Origin: Pseudomonadota bacterium
GTDB lineage: Bacteria; Pseudomonadota; Gammaproteobacteria; Xanthomonadales; Rhodanobacteraceae
DNA: 42,803 nt
NCBI GenBank assembly: GCA_021792975.1
Contig: JAJYTR010000015.1
Coordinates: forward strand, 1-42,803
Direction: 5' to 3'
Shown here: in pieces, positions 15,341-23,346 of the stretch
How positions within the stretch are numbered: the first letter of the stretch is position 1
Layout: each line of letters begins with the position of its first letter
Notes under the pieces: model-generated
Databases searched by the model: none
What the model saw: only the letters and a program-made list of their open reading frames with translations
Told to the model about the DNA's origin: nothing
Translations under genes and position numbers: made by a program

Positions 15341-16135
15341 TCAGTTCCCTTCGCCCTGCTGCAGGTAGGCGTCGCTGTTGCCCACCAGCAGCGAGGCTGC
15401 GCGCGGATAGCCCTTCTTCACCAGGTAGGCGGCGACGACGCGCGGATCCTTGCCCTGCGCGATCAGTGCGCGGGCCTGCCCAAGTGCCTCAGCATCGGAT
15501 GGCGCCGCCGGCTCCGGCTTTTCTGATGCGGTCTTGCCCACCTCTGCGGTCTCCACCCGGCGCTTGCCCGCCAGCGCCGCCGCGGCGCCGGCCTCGGCGC
15601 CGTACTTGCCGGCCTGCGCGCGCTGCGCGCCCGCCATCGCATCGCCCAGCGGCGTCAGCGTCACCGTCTGTGCCTCGGGCGCACGGTAGGGGTCGATCAC
15701 GGCATTGCCCTGCACATCGGCACGCGGGATCAGCTTCTCGCCACGCACCGCGTTGAGCCGGTTCAATGCGTCCACGTCACCGCTGTCCGCCAGCGCCGCC
15801 GCGTGCTCCGTCAGCTTCTGGTCGATCAGGTCACCCAGCCCCGCCGTCACGTTGCGCAGCGGGATGCCGCTCAGCATCACCGTCGATGCCGCCTCGGGCT
15901 GCGCAATGCCCAGCTGGCCCAGCGCCGGCGCCAGCGTGTCCTGCGCGATGCCGCGCCGCTGCGCCTCGCGCGCCCGCTCGAAGATCTGGTCCAGCCGCGC
16001 GCGCCGCTCCATGCCCAGCACGCCGGCATCCCGTGCGCGCTGCGCCGGGCCGCCGCCCAGCAGGTCGCCCAGCGCCAGCGCGCCGGCGTTGGCCTGCGGC
16101 TGCCACTGCGCCATCAGTTCGCCCAGGCTGGCCAT
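15341..16135 (-). CDS. Predicted internal virion protein
   Basis: The product is 264 aa from an ATG at 16135 that shares one base with the upstream stop (TGATG). The long open frame upstream is a shadow. The N-terminus (MASLGELMAQWQPQANAGALALGDLL) and most of the rest are helical and alanine-rich. A C-terminal segment, EALGQARALIAQGKDPRVVAAYLVKKGYPRAASLL, looks like a small helical bundle. It sits between another internal-protein gene and the giant polyvalent gene, one base from the latter. By position it corresponds to T7 gp14/gp15-type core proteins. No specific family is recognised. Confidence 0.65.
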   Translation of the reverse strand: MASLGELMAQWQPQANAGALALGDLLGGGPAQRARDAGVLGMERRARLDQIFERAREAQRRGIAQDTLAPALGQLGIAQPEAASTVMLSGIPLRNVTAGLGDLIDQKLTEHAAALADSGDVDALNRLNAVRGEKLIPRADVQGNAVIDPYRAPEAQTVTLTPLGDAMAGAQRAQAGKYGAEAGAAAALAGKRRVETAEVGKTASEKPEPAAPSDAEALGQARALIAQGKDPRVVAAYLVKKGYPRAASLLVGNSDAYLQQGEGN

Positions 16136-16725
16136 CACGCACCCCCGTTGCCGCGCCGGGCCATGGTCCACGCCGCCGACTGCCCGGTCTGGGTGGCGAG
16201 GTCCAGCCACGGATTGCGGCGGATGCCGCGCAGCCGCAGCTCGTTCAGGAAATCCATGCCCTGCGCCTTGCTGCGCAAGGTCGCCAAATCCACGCCGAGG
16301 TTGCCGATGGCAAAGCCCTCGCGCTGCCGCTGCAGCGCCGGGGCATCGATGCGCGCCATCAGGCCCGCCACGCGGTCGCCGTAGTCCTGCACGCCACCCG
16401 CGGCGTCGCGCGCGTCCTGCTGGAACGCGGCCGAGGTGCCGCCTGGCGTCGCCATGGCGCCGGACGCCGCGGCGCGGTGCGCACGCAGGGCGTCCAGATA
16501 GCCCTGCAGCGCACCGGCACGGTCCTGCTCCGGCGCCGATGCGGCGGTGTCCTGCACCGTCTGCGCCACGCGCTGCGCCGCCGCCTGCCGCGTCGCCATC
16601 TGGTCGCGGATCTGCTGCGCCAGCGCCTCGTCCTGCCGGCGCGCCGTGCGCTGGCTGTTGATGTAGCCGGCGCCGGCCGATGCCGCGCCGATCGCCAGCG
16701 GAACCCACAGTGCCTCGGTGCCCAT
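16135..16725 (-). CDS. Predicted internal virion or tail protein
   Basis: The product is 196 aa from the ATG at 16725, preceded by a GGGGG purine run; a GTG at 16740 would add five residues. A hydrophobic N-terminal helix (ALWVPLAIGAASAGAGYINSQ) is followed by a Gln/Ala-rich helical region. The C-terminus has LRLRGIRRNPWLDLATQTGQS. An N-terminal hydrophobic helix with alanine-rich coils is usual for podophage internal proteins that form the trans-envelope channel, such as T7 gp14. That assignment is by position and composition only. Confidence 0.6.
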   Translation of the reverse strand: MGTEALWVPLAIGAASAGAGYINSQRTARRQDEALAQQIRDQMATRQAAAQRVAQTVQDTAASAPEQDRAGALQGYLDALRAHRAAASGAMATPGGTSAAFQQDARDAAGGVQDYGDRVAGLMARIDAPALQRQREGFAIGNLGVDLATLRSKAQGMDFLNELRLRGIRRNPWLDLATQTGQSAAWTMARRGNGGA

Positions 16726-16727
16726 GG

Positions 16728-17360
16728 TCAGCGCCCCCACATGTAGAACGGCGTGCGCGCCTGCGGCTGCGCGAACGAATAGATCGGCTGGTACAGCGGC
16801 GCGCCGAACGCCTCGCGGTACTGCCTGGCCTGCCGCGACTGGTCGTACAGCCTGGCCATGCCGGCAAACACGTCGCCCAGCCCCTGCGCCTGCGCGCCGG
16901 CAAGCTCGCTGTCCAGCGAGGTACGCATGGCGCTCGCCGCCTGCTGCGCGGCGGTGTCGGCGTCCAGCCCCGACTGCGCCATCGAGATCAGGTTCAGGCG
17001 CGTCTGCTGGTCCTGCCCGGCCAGCTGCGCACCGGCGCCCTGCGCGCGCCGCTCGGCGTCCAGCACCCCGCGCTGGTACATCTCGCCGGCGGTGCGCTGC
17101 TGGTCGATCTGCGTGCTGCCGCCGGTCACGCCGTTGCGCGCCAGCGCAAAGCGCAGTTCGCGGTCGTTGATCGCCTTCTGCCGGTCCAGGTCCTGCCCGT
17201 AGTAGTCGCGCATCGCGCGCACGAAATCCTGGATCTGCCGCACGCGCGCCGGGCTGTTGTAGGCGGCGTTGACCGCGGCGGTGGTCGCGCCGATCTGCGC
17301 CTGCCGCTGCTGCTCGGCCTGCTGTGCCTGCTGCTGCGCCCTGTTCGATCCGCTGCCCAT
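16728..17360 (-). CDS. Predicted internal virion protein (gp14-like position)
   Basis: The product is 210 aa. A glutamine-rich N-terminus (GSGSNRAQQQAQQAEQQRQAQ) leads into ATTAAVNAAYNSPARVRQIQDF and DYYGQDLDRQKAINDRELRFALARNG. The latter is a segment of a type often seen in small internal proteins of T7-like and related podophages. The rest is helical and the protein ends PQARTPFYMWGR. It follows the GNAT-like gene by one base and precedes the other internal genes by two. Its likely role is assembly of the ejected core that conducts DNA across the envelope. Confidence 0.65.
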   Translation of the reverse strand: MGSGSNRAQQQAQQAEQQRQAQIGATTAAVNAAYNSPARVRQIQDFVRAMRDYYGQDLDRQKAINDRELRFALARNGVTGGSTQIDQQRTAGEMYQRGVLDAERRAQGAGAQLAGQDQQTRLNLISMAQSGLDADTAAQQAASAMRTSLDSELAGAQAQGLGDVFAGMARLYDQSRQARQYREAFGAPLYQPIYSFAQPQARTPFYMWGR

Positions 17361-17361
17361 G

Positions 17362-17865
17362 TCACTGCCCCCTGGTCCGCGCGAAACACATCACGTCCTC
17401 GCCGCCCTTGCCGAAGGCATGCCACAGTCCCTCGTACCGCATGCCCAGCCCGCGCCTGTACCACTCGTGCGCCCCGGTGCGGCTGGCCAGCGCGTTGGTC
17501 TGGATGCGGCGCGTGCCGGGTTGCGCCAGCACCGCGTCCATCACGCGCCGTGTGTGTTTCGTGATGCCTCGCCACCAGCACGCCCAGCCGTCGTCCGTGC
17601 CCACCATCCATGTCTGCCAGATGCCGGGGCGCACCGGCTCGAAGCCGCCCGCGCACACCGGCATGCCGTCCGGCGCCATCAGCGCGAAGCTGATGCCGGG
17701 GATGGCCGCGAACCCGCGCGCGGCGGTGTCCGGGTCGTAGCGGTCCGCGTCGGTCAGCGCCAGGTACTGCGCGATCTCGTCGGCGCGCATGTGCATGGCC
17801 AGCCAGCCCAGGTCCATCACCGTGGGGCGCACCAGCCGCAGGACCGCCGCGGGATTGCCGTCCAT
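17362..17865 (-). CDS. GNAT-fold virion protein (T7 gp13-like position)
   Basis: The product is 167 aa from the ATG at 17865, which overlaps the nozzle stop (TGATG) and has a strong AGGAGG eight bases upstream. It contains MRADEIAQYLAL, then GISFALMAPDGMPVCAGGFEPVRPGIWQTWMVGTDD and RRIQTNALASRTGAHEWYRRGLGMRYEGLWHAFG. This is the order of an acetyltransferase-like fold: a beta strand, the acceptor region, and a late W-Y-R-x-L-G-F-type segment. T7-like phages carry a protein of this type between the tail nozzle and the core proteins. Whether it is an active acetyltransferase cannot be said. Confidence 0.7.
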   Translation of the reverse strand: MDGNPAAVLRLVRPTVMDLGWLAMHMRADEIAQYLALTDADRYDPDTAARGFAAIPGISFALMAPDGMPVCAGGFEPVRPGIWQTWMVGTDDGWACWWRGITKHTRRVMDAVLAQPGTRRIQTNALASRTGAHEWYRRGLGMRYEGLWHAFGKGGEDVMCFARTRGQ

Positions 17866-19775
17866 CACGTGCCCCTCCTGCAGTCCTGCAGGTACACGTT
17901 CATCGCGTTCAGCGACCACCGCATGCTGGCCTGGGCGCCGCTTACGGGGTCGAGGGCGTTGAAGCGCAGGCGGAACGCGATCGACGGCGCCGCCACCGGA
18001 ATCGGAATCATCAGGCCCGGCACCGAATCGACCGTGACGCGGGTGAGTCCGCTGGAGCCGGGCGGCTGCGGACCGGTCGGCGGAACGGGCTGGAAGGACG
18101 GGTTCGCCTGATCCGTCAGGGCGTCGATGGACACATCCCCGGTCCCGGCCAGGTCCACGCCGGTGATGCGCTTCGTGGTCCCCGGCATGCCGAAGTCCAG
18201 GAAGTTCCAGCGCACCTCGCCCTCGATGGGGAAACTGGACGGGAGGCTGTTATCCGTGTCCGCCCACGGATCGAACGCGGCGACCGTATCGCCGTGCCGC
18301 AGGTACAGCGTGCCGCCCAGCAGCGCGAACTCGTCCGCCGGCCAGGGCAGCCGGTAGCGCGACCACGCTCCGGGCTGTCCCGGCTGGGCCATGGAATACA
18401 CCAGCACGTCGCGGTCGAACGCCAGCCAGTACTGGCCCATCGCCGGGTAATAGGTGGACCGGCGCGGCGGCACCAGCTGGGCGGTCTCGCGGTAGAGCGG
18501 GTCCACCGGCATGCCCACGTCGCCCGCCTGCAGGTTGGTGCTGCTGGCGGCGATGCCGACCGAGCGGATGCCCTGCGGCGTCGCGAAGAACAGGTCATTG
18601 CCCACTGCCTGCGCCGCGCGCTGGTACAGCGAGCCGATCCCCTCAATGGTGTCCAGCAGCGTCATGCTGGCGGGGTCGGGGTCCACCTGCCACATCTGGA
18701 AAGTGCTGGCGTTCATCACCACCAGGTTGCCGCGATACAGGTTCAGCACGGCCACGTCGTTGGCGCCGTTCTGCTGCAGGCCGGTGGGCAGGTAGCCGGC
18801 GTCGCTGGCGCTCGACCAGTCCAGCGGGTTGGCCGTCGCGCAGAAGCGCACGATGTCCCGGTCGCCCGCGAACACCTTGCCCGACGCGATCGCCACGACC
18901 TTGCTGTTGGGGCACTTCGGATCCTCGACGCGCCGCGAGATCGCCACCCACTTGATCGTGCCGTCCGCCACCGTGCCGCCGGCCACCACCGGCCAGCTGG
19001 GTTCGGCAGCGCCGGACACGTACAGCGGCGAGGCCTTCCACACCACGCGCGAGGCCTGCACCGCCTCCCAGATCACGCCGCCGTCGTTCACCTGCTGGCC
19101 CGGCACCAGCGGCCAGACCGGCTCGCTGGTCCCCGAGGTCGCCGCGGCCGGCTGCACCGCCTTGTAGATCAGCCCGGCCGGCGGCCGCGCACCCGCGACC
19201 GACCAGCTCAGGCTGTCGTACAGCACGCCGCCGTTGCCGTTGGCGGTCACGTAGAACGCCGCGCGCGCGTACTTGGTGCCGGCCGGGGCAGCGGCGGTCA
19301 GGCTCGAGGTGCGGAAGGCGCCGCCATCGGCGCCCTCGATGCTGTTGCCGCCGGCGAATCCGATGACCGCCTGCGCGGCGTCCAGCCAGTACACGCGCAC
19401 CTGCCCGGTCGATGCGTGGTAGCTCGGCGCGTCCAGCGCGATCGCGCCACTGGCCGACAGCGACCAGCCCTGCTCGAACGGCGCAACCGTGTTGTTCCAG
19501 TGCAGCAGGCAGGTGCCGGCCATGCCGGCAAAGCCGTTCGGCTTGCACGTGCCGATCTGTCCCGCATACCAGGCCGCCTTGCCGCCGGTGAAGGCGCGGT
19601 CGGTGCGGATGGAGGGCAGTGCGGTGCCGTCCAGCGCCTGCGCGGTCCAGCCGGTGAGATCGCTCTCGAACGACGGATTGGCCAGGGCCGCCAGCGTCAC
19701 CGGCAGCAGCCGCGACGGCTGCACCAGTGCGCCGGGCAGATAGACCGTGCCGGCCTGCCAGACGGGCGTGCTCAT
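17865..19775 (-). CDS. Tail nozzle protein, C-terminal part (T7 gp12-like)
   Basis: The product is 636 aa from the ATG at 19775, overlapping the previous stop by ATGA. It starts MSTPVWQAGTVYLPGALVQPS, followed by an apparent carbohydrate-binding-like insert (ANPSFESDLTGWTAQ). Repeated cassettes of the form EPVWP...G..V.DG...W follow. The second half has the signature of podophage tubular tail/nozzle proteins: VAIASGKVFAGDRDIVRFCATANPLDW, LYRGNLVVMNASTFQMWQVDPDP, GIGSLYQRAAQAVGNDLFFATPQGIRSVG. The N-terminal part of the nozzle is apparently encoded by the preceding gene (19772-20551). It would form the distal tail tube. Confidence 0.75.
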   Translation of the reverse strand: MSTPVWQAGTVYLPGALVQPSRLLPVTLAALANPSFESDLTGWTAQALDGTALPSIRTDRAFTGGKAAWYAGQIGTCKPNGFAGMAGTCLLHWNNTVAPFEQGWSLSASGAIALDAPSYHASTGQVRVYWLDAAQAVIGFAGGNSIEGADGGAFRTSSLTAAAPAGTKYARAAFYVTANGNGGVLYDSLSWSVAGARPPAGLIYKAVQPAAATSGTSEPVWPLVPGQQVNDGGVIWEAVQASRVVWKASPLYVSGAAEPSWPVVAGGTVADGTIKWVAISRRVEDPKCPNSKVVAIASGKVFAGDRDIVRFCATANPLDWSSASDAGYLPTGLQQNGANDVAVLNLYRGNLVVMNASTFQMWQVDPDPASMTLLDTIEGIGSLYQRAAQAVGNDLFFATPQGIRSVGIAASSTNLQAGDVGMPVDPLYRETAQLVPPRRSTYYPAMGQYWLAFDRDVLVYSMAQPGQPGAWSRYRLPWPADEFALLGGTLYLRHGDTVAAFDPWADTDNSLPSSFPIEGEVRWNFLDFGMPGTTKRITGVDLAGTGDVSIDALTDQANPSFQPVPPTGPQPPGSSGLTRVTVDSVPGLMIPIPVAAPSIAFRLRFNALDPVSGAQASMRWSLNAMNVYLQDCRRGT

Positions 19776-20551
19776 CGCGGCACCCCTCCGGTGCCGGCCG
19801 CGGTGCCGGTGCCGTAGCGGTCCACCACATCGGGGGGCGGCGTGGTGCCCGGACCCGACGGCGGCGGCGCGCCGCCTGCACTCAGGTCCACATCCTCGAA
19901 CGTCACCGACTGGTCGCCGGTCTGCCACACCGGCTCCACCGGCCCGGACTTGGCGGCGCTGCCCAGCAGGTCGATCACGGTGTACTGGTAGCCGTTGTCC
20001 GTGGTCGGTTCCACCACGTCGCCCAGCGCGCGCGGCGCACCCGGCTGCCACAGCGTACCGCGCTCGCCCAGCCGTTCGGCGCGGTAGGCCATGCCGTTGG
20101 GCACGGTGGGCTGCACCACGTCCCCCGGCAGGTGCGTCGCGCCGGCCTGCCACGGCGTCGCCTCCTGCAGCCAGTAGTGGAACACGTCGCCGTTGTCGAA
20201 CTCCGCCACCGCGTACAGGTAGCCGAGGAACGGCGCCGCGAAGTGGATCTCCCTGAGCCCCAGCGCGGCCTGCGTGGGATCGGGATGGCGCAGCACATCG
20301 ATCACGATGGCCGGATCGGGTGACGGCAGCACGTTGGTCGCGAACACGTGCAGCCTGCCCTTGAACACGCACAGCCCCCGGGTGCCGGCCGGCAGGGTGT
20401 ACAGCGGCAGCGTGCCCGGCCGCATCTGGATGGTGCCGGCCTGCGTCACGAATCCGTTCAGCAGGTCGTACAGGCCGTCCGGCACCGCGCCGCCCTTGGT
20501 GCGCAGCCGGTTGATGCCTCTGGCGAACGAGCCCAGGCCGACCGTACGCAT
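19772..20551 (-). CDS. Tail nozzle protein, N-terminal part
   Basis: The product is 259 aa from the ATG at 20551 (MRTVGLGSFARGINRLRTKGGAVPDGLYDLLNGF). That opening, followed by RPGTLPLYTLPAGTRGLCVFKGRLHVFA, is how podophage tubular tail protein B/nozzle proteins begin (plug and first propeller blades). The chain ends in a cassette of WQ.G....GDVV.PT.NGY.Y type plus a Pro/Gly-rich tail. Related cassettes open the next gene, with which it overlaps by four bases. The nozzle therefore appears divided into two polypeptides within a repeated module. A clean ATGA boundary argues against a recent frameshift. Confidence 0.65.
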   Translation of the reverse strand: MRTVGLGSFARGINRLRTKGGAVPDGLYDLLNGFVTQAGTIQMRPGTLPLYTLPAGTRGLCVFKGRLHVFATNVLPSPDPAIVIDVLRHPDPTQAALGLREIHFAAPFLGYLYAVAEFDNGDVFHYWLQEATPWQAGATHLPGDVVQPTVPNGMAYRAERLGERGTLWQPGAPRALGDVVEPTTDNGYQYTVIDLLGSAAKSGPVEPVWQTGDQSVTFEDVDLSAGGAPPPSGPGTTPPPDVVDRYGTGTAAGTGGVPR

Positions 20552-21306
20552 CACGGCGCCGCCAGCGGGAGGTACAGCGGGTCGGGATCGATGTACCTCG
20601 TCTGCCGTCCGGGCACGTAGCGGCGCGTCTGGTGTGTGCCGGCCACCAGCTTCATCATGGTCTGCTCGAACTGCTGCAGGTACAGGCTGGCGTCCGGGTG
20701 CCCGTAGTGCGCCTTGGCGTTGGCCAGCGCCAGCAGGAACACCAGCTCGTCGTCGACCGTGGCCTTGTCGAAGTCCGCCGCGAACGGCTCAAGGCCGAAG
20801 CGGCCCTTGATGCGCAGCCTGAACAGGGCGTCGCCCGGCGCCGGCCACACCTCGATGCACTGCCGGATCTCGTAGCGCGCCGGAAAGCCCTGCACCTGGA
20901 AGGTGTACAGCTCCGGCGGAATGCCGGGCTGCAGCGCGTACCACACGCCGGCATGCTCCACCCCCACCCAGCTCACCTTGTAGGGGTCCAGCCCTTTCGG
21001 GCAGAAGGTGGTGTCCAGCGCCGGCAGGTCGTAATGGCGCTTGCCCTGCACCATGTTCCACGTGAACACGCGCTCGGTGCGCAGCGCGTCGTAGCGCCGG
21101 AACAGGTACTTCTGCGCGCCGGCCAGGAAACTGTCCAGCAGCGCCTTCATGCCGGACGGGTAGGTCACGACCTCCGGCAGCGTGGCCAGGTTCGCGGCAA
21201 AGCCCAGCCGCGTCGCCAGTTCCTGCCGCAGGTCGGCCAGCGTGCGGTGGGTGTTGTCGTCGCACGCGCAGTTGAAGGGGTCGGTGGCAGGCGGTGGAAT
21301 GGCCAT
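20551..21306 (-). CDS. Tail adaptor protein (T7 gp11-like)
   Basis: The product is 251 aa. It contains TLADLRQELATRLGFAAN at the start, SGMKALLDSFLAGAQKYLFRRYDALRTERVFTW, then RHYDLPALDTTFCPKGLDPYKVSWV and VDDELVFLLALANAKAHYG followed by DASLYLQQFEQTMMKL. A helical collar part, a beta-rich wing and then late helices are the layout of podophage head-to-tail adaptor / tubular tail protein A. It precedes the nozzle genes, as in T7-like phages, and would sit under the portal. A strong hairpin (21342-21365) lies just upstream. Confidence 0.75.
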   Translation of the reverse strand: MAIPPPATDPFNCACDDNTHRTLADLRQELATRLGFAANLATLPEVVTYPSGMKALLDSFLAGAQKYLFRRYDALRTERVFTWNMVQGKRHYDLPALDTTFCPKGLDPYKVSWVGVEHAGVWYALQPGIPPELYTFQVQGFPARYEIRQCIEVWPAPGDALFRLRIKGRFGLEPFAADFDKATVDDELVFLLALANAKAHYGHPDASLYLQQFEQTMMKLVAGTHQTRRYVPGRQTRYIDPDPLYLPLAAP

Positions 21307-21341
21307 GGCGGTTCTGCGTCCTCCGTCTGTGCATCAAGAAG

Positions 21342-21365
21342 GCGCCGCCGGAACCCCGGCGGCGC
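21342..21365 (-). terminator. Strong hairpin between head and tail gene groups
   Basis: A perfect 10-bp GC stem (GCGCCGCCGG / CCGGCGGCGC) encloses a four-base loop. On the transcribed minus strand it is followed by CTTCTTG, only weakly T-rich. It lies in the 83-base gap between the small head gene (21390) and the adaptor gene (21306). It may be a partial terminator or an RNA-stability element that lowers tail relative to capsid expression. Confidence 0.5.
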
Positions 21366-21389
21366 AAGACCGCCCCGTGTCGAACACCC

Positions 21390-21731
21390 TCAGGCGGCGG
21401 CGTCCTGCGCCGGCGCGGCCGCAGCTCTCGCAGCCTTCGCCGCCCGGCCGTCCACCACGTTGGCCTCGATCGCGCGCTGCACCTGCTCGAAGCCACCCGG
21501 ATAGGCACCCAGCACCGGGTCGGCGTTGCGCCGTGCGTACACGCCGCGCAGCCGCTCGAACTCGTCCTGCACGCTTTCGATCACGCGCGGCGCCAGCTCG
21601 CGCACCACCCGCACCGCTCCCTGCCCGTGCGCGGCCTCGAGGATCGGCACCTCGTGCGCGAACACCGCGGTGGCGATGTGTTCCATGTCGCGGTCGATCA
21701 GCACCGCCACCGTCTTGACGGACAGGCTCAT
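21390..21731 (-). CDS. Small phage head-region protein, unknown function
   Basis: The product is 113 aa from the ATG at 21731, overlapping the previous stop by one base. It is predicted helical, with LIDRDMEHIATAVFAHEVPILEAAHG, VRVVRELAPRVIESVQDEFERL and an Ala-rich C-terminus. No family is recognised. Genes of this size between the capsid and adaptor often encode head-completion or minor head proteins, and co-transcription with both supports a structural role. Confidence 0.55.
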   Translation of the reverse strand: MSLSVKTVAVLIDRDMEHIATAVFAHEVPILEAAHGQGAVRVVRELAPRVIESVQDEFERLRGVYARRNADPVLGAYPGGFEQVQRAIEANVVDGRAAKAARAAAAPAQDAAA

Positions 21732-22045
21732 CACGGGCCTCCCAGCAGGTAGGCGGAGACGGTGCCGGCGGTGCCTGCCGCGGTGACGTTCAGGCGCATC
21801 CAGGCCTGCACCGTCACGTCCTGCAGGACGGCCGGACCCTGTGTGGTCACGGTCAGCAGGTCGGTGTAGGCGACGCCATCATCGGAGCCCTGCACCTTGG
21901 CGGTGAACGCGCCGGTGCCACCCTCGGTGTCGAGGATGATGGTGGTGTTGGTGCCGGGCAGGAACGGCGTGGTCTTGGGCCGCACGGCAGCCTGCGCGGC
22001 GGCGGCTGCCAGCGACACGCCGGAGCCGAGAACGAGGGTTTTCAT
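21731..22045 (-). CDS. Possible capsid decoration or head protein
   Basis: The product is 104 aa from the ATG at 22045, which has a clear TGGAGG ribosome site. An upstream in-frame start would add 20 residues without a comparable site. The N-terminus MKTLVLGSGVSLAAAAAQAAV is weakly hydrophobic. The rest is beta-rich with many Thr, Gly and Val: GTNTTIILDTEGGTGAFTAKVQGSDDGV, then WMRLNVTAAGTAGTVSAYLLGGP. The end looks like a small beta-sandwich. It follows the major capsid gene directly, the usual place of a decoration protein. The role is inferred from position. Confidence 0.5.
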   Translation of the reverse strand: MKTLVLGSGVSLAAAAAQAAVRPKTTPFLPGTNTTIILDTEGGTGAFTAKVQGSDDGVAYTDLLTVTTQGPAVLQDVTVQAWMRLNVTAAGTAGTVSAYLLGGP

Positions 22046-22120
22046 GGTGAACCTCCAGGCGGATGAGTGCTGCGGAGAAATGGCCGTCCCTGGCCCCCGC
22101 CGCACAAGGAGTTGTCCGGG

Positions 22121-23167
22121 TCAGGCGATCGCCAGCACCGCGTTGCTGCTGCGCTTGTTGCAGGTCAGGCGATACTTGCTGGTCATGCCCCAGAAGTGCA
22201 CGTAGCGGTCGTACAGCCGCTCCGGCTTGCGGTTGACCATCCAGTGCCCGGACACCGGGCGCAGCACGATGCTGCGGCTGTTGAGGAAGTAGCAGCGCTT
22301 CGACCACGGCGTCGCCGGCGCGTACAGCTGGTCCAGCACGTCGAAGCTGGGATCCCACGCGATCTGCAGCCCCTTGAAGTACAGGTTGCTGATCGAGGCG
22401 TCCACGCTCACGCCGCCCTTCTCGTTGCCGCCGCCCATGATCTGGCGGTTGATGGTCTGGCCCGCCGCGTTGCGGTAGGCGTCGCAGAACGCGCTGCCGG
22501 CCACGATGAAGTCGGGCTTCATCTTTCCGTAGCGGATGGTGTTCCGCCAGGCCTGCTCCATCTGGTCGACCATGTTGGCGCCGGTCAGCGCGGTGCGCGC
22601 GTCATTGCGCCACCACGGGTACTGCGCGGCATCCAGGCCGCCCACCGAGCCCACGGCCGGCGTCAGCGAAACGATGTGGTCGATGCCGGGACAGGCCTTG
22701 GCCGACTGCGAGCCGTCCAGCAGCAGCTCCTCGTTGAGCTTTTCCTGCACGCCCATCTTCAGGGCGTTGTAGTTGGTCTTCAGCAGGTTGGTCAGCTGCA
22801 GCTTCTCGGCACCGGTGGCCACGGCCTCGCGGTCGTCAGTCAGGATGATGCCGTTGGCGGAAAGGGTGTCCTCGTCGAGTCCGAAGCCGTCATGGAAGTT
22901 GTACCAGGCGTACTTGGCCTGCCGCACGGTGTCGCGCTGGTTGTAGCTCACCTGGTCGGCGCCGAAGTAGTTCTGGTAGTTGTTGTCGTTGGCGATGTAC
23001 ACCTGCTCGGTGTAGAACTGGTTGCCGCCGGGCGCCTCCTGCTTGTGGGAGGCGAGCCAGACAAACGTCGGGCGCTCGGTGTTGACCTGGTCCACCGGGT
23101 CGTTGCGGCGGAACACGTCCAGCTGGTAGTTGCTGCCGGTCTGCAGCTGCTGCGCGTTGAAAGGCAT
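22121..23167 (-). CDS. Major capsid protein
   Basis: The product is 348 aa. It starts MPFNAQQLQTGSNYQLDVF and has the mixed alpha/beta, aromatic-rich composition of HK97-fold coat proteins: YTEQVYIANDNNYQNYFGADQVSYNQRD, KLNEELLLDGSQSAKACPGIDHIV and the late MVNRKPERLYDRYVHFWGMTSKYRLTCNKR. Its size and place after portal and scaffold and before the tail genes support the assignment. A GAGGA ribosome site precedes the ATG. Synteny resembles BPP-1-like podophages, but I cannot assign a capsid subfamily without a search. Confidence 0.8.
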   Translation of the reverse strand: MPFNAQQLQTGSNYQLDVFRRNDPVDQVNTERPTFVWLASHKQEAPGGNQFYTEQVYIANDNNYQNYFGADQVSYNQRDTVRQAKYAWYNFHDGFGLDEDTLSANGIILTDDREAVATGAEKLQLTNLLKTNYNALKMGVQEKLNEELLLDGSQSAKACPGIDHIVSLTPAVGSVGGLDAAQYPWWRNDARTALTGANMVDQMEQAWRNTIRYGKMKPDFIVAGSAFCDAYRNAAGQTINRQIMGGGNEKGGVSVDASISNLYFKGLQIAWDPSFDVLDQLYAPATPWSKRCYFLNSRSIVLRPVSGHWMVNRKPERLYDRYVHFWGMTSKYRLTCNKRSSNAVLAIA

Positions 23168-23333
23168 GTCGATGTCCTCGAAGTGATCGGATGAACTCGA
23201 TCCACGTCGAGGGGCGCGACGCCTCTTACATGCGCTACCGGACGCGACTCCGGCTTACTGGCTCACGTGGTGCGCGGACCGCGGCGATCCTCCGCGGCGG
23301 CCCGGCCGCACCATCAGCATGCGCGTGTCGTTT

Positions 23334-23346
23334 GCTGGATCAAGCC
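23334..23346 (-). repeat. Partial copy (C) of the late-region repeat
   Basis: GGCTTGATCCAGC on the minus strand matches the core 13 bases of the 19-bp repeat seen at 5932 and 28682. As at 28682, the stop codon of the preceding gene (here the scaffold) falls inside it. It opens the 172-base non-coding gap before the capsid gene. That gap also holds short hairpins (for example CCGGA...TCCGG near 23238-23253) and a 21-codon ORF I do not consider a gene. Confidence 0.4.

Noticed and set aside
23168-23339. 21-codon ORF in the gap before the capsid gene
   Set aside because: It has no ribosome site, its composition is basic and low in complexity, and the gap is better explained as a leader with hairpins.
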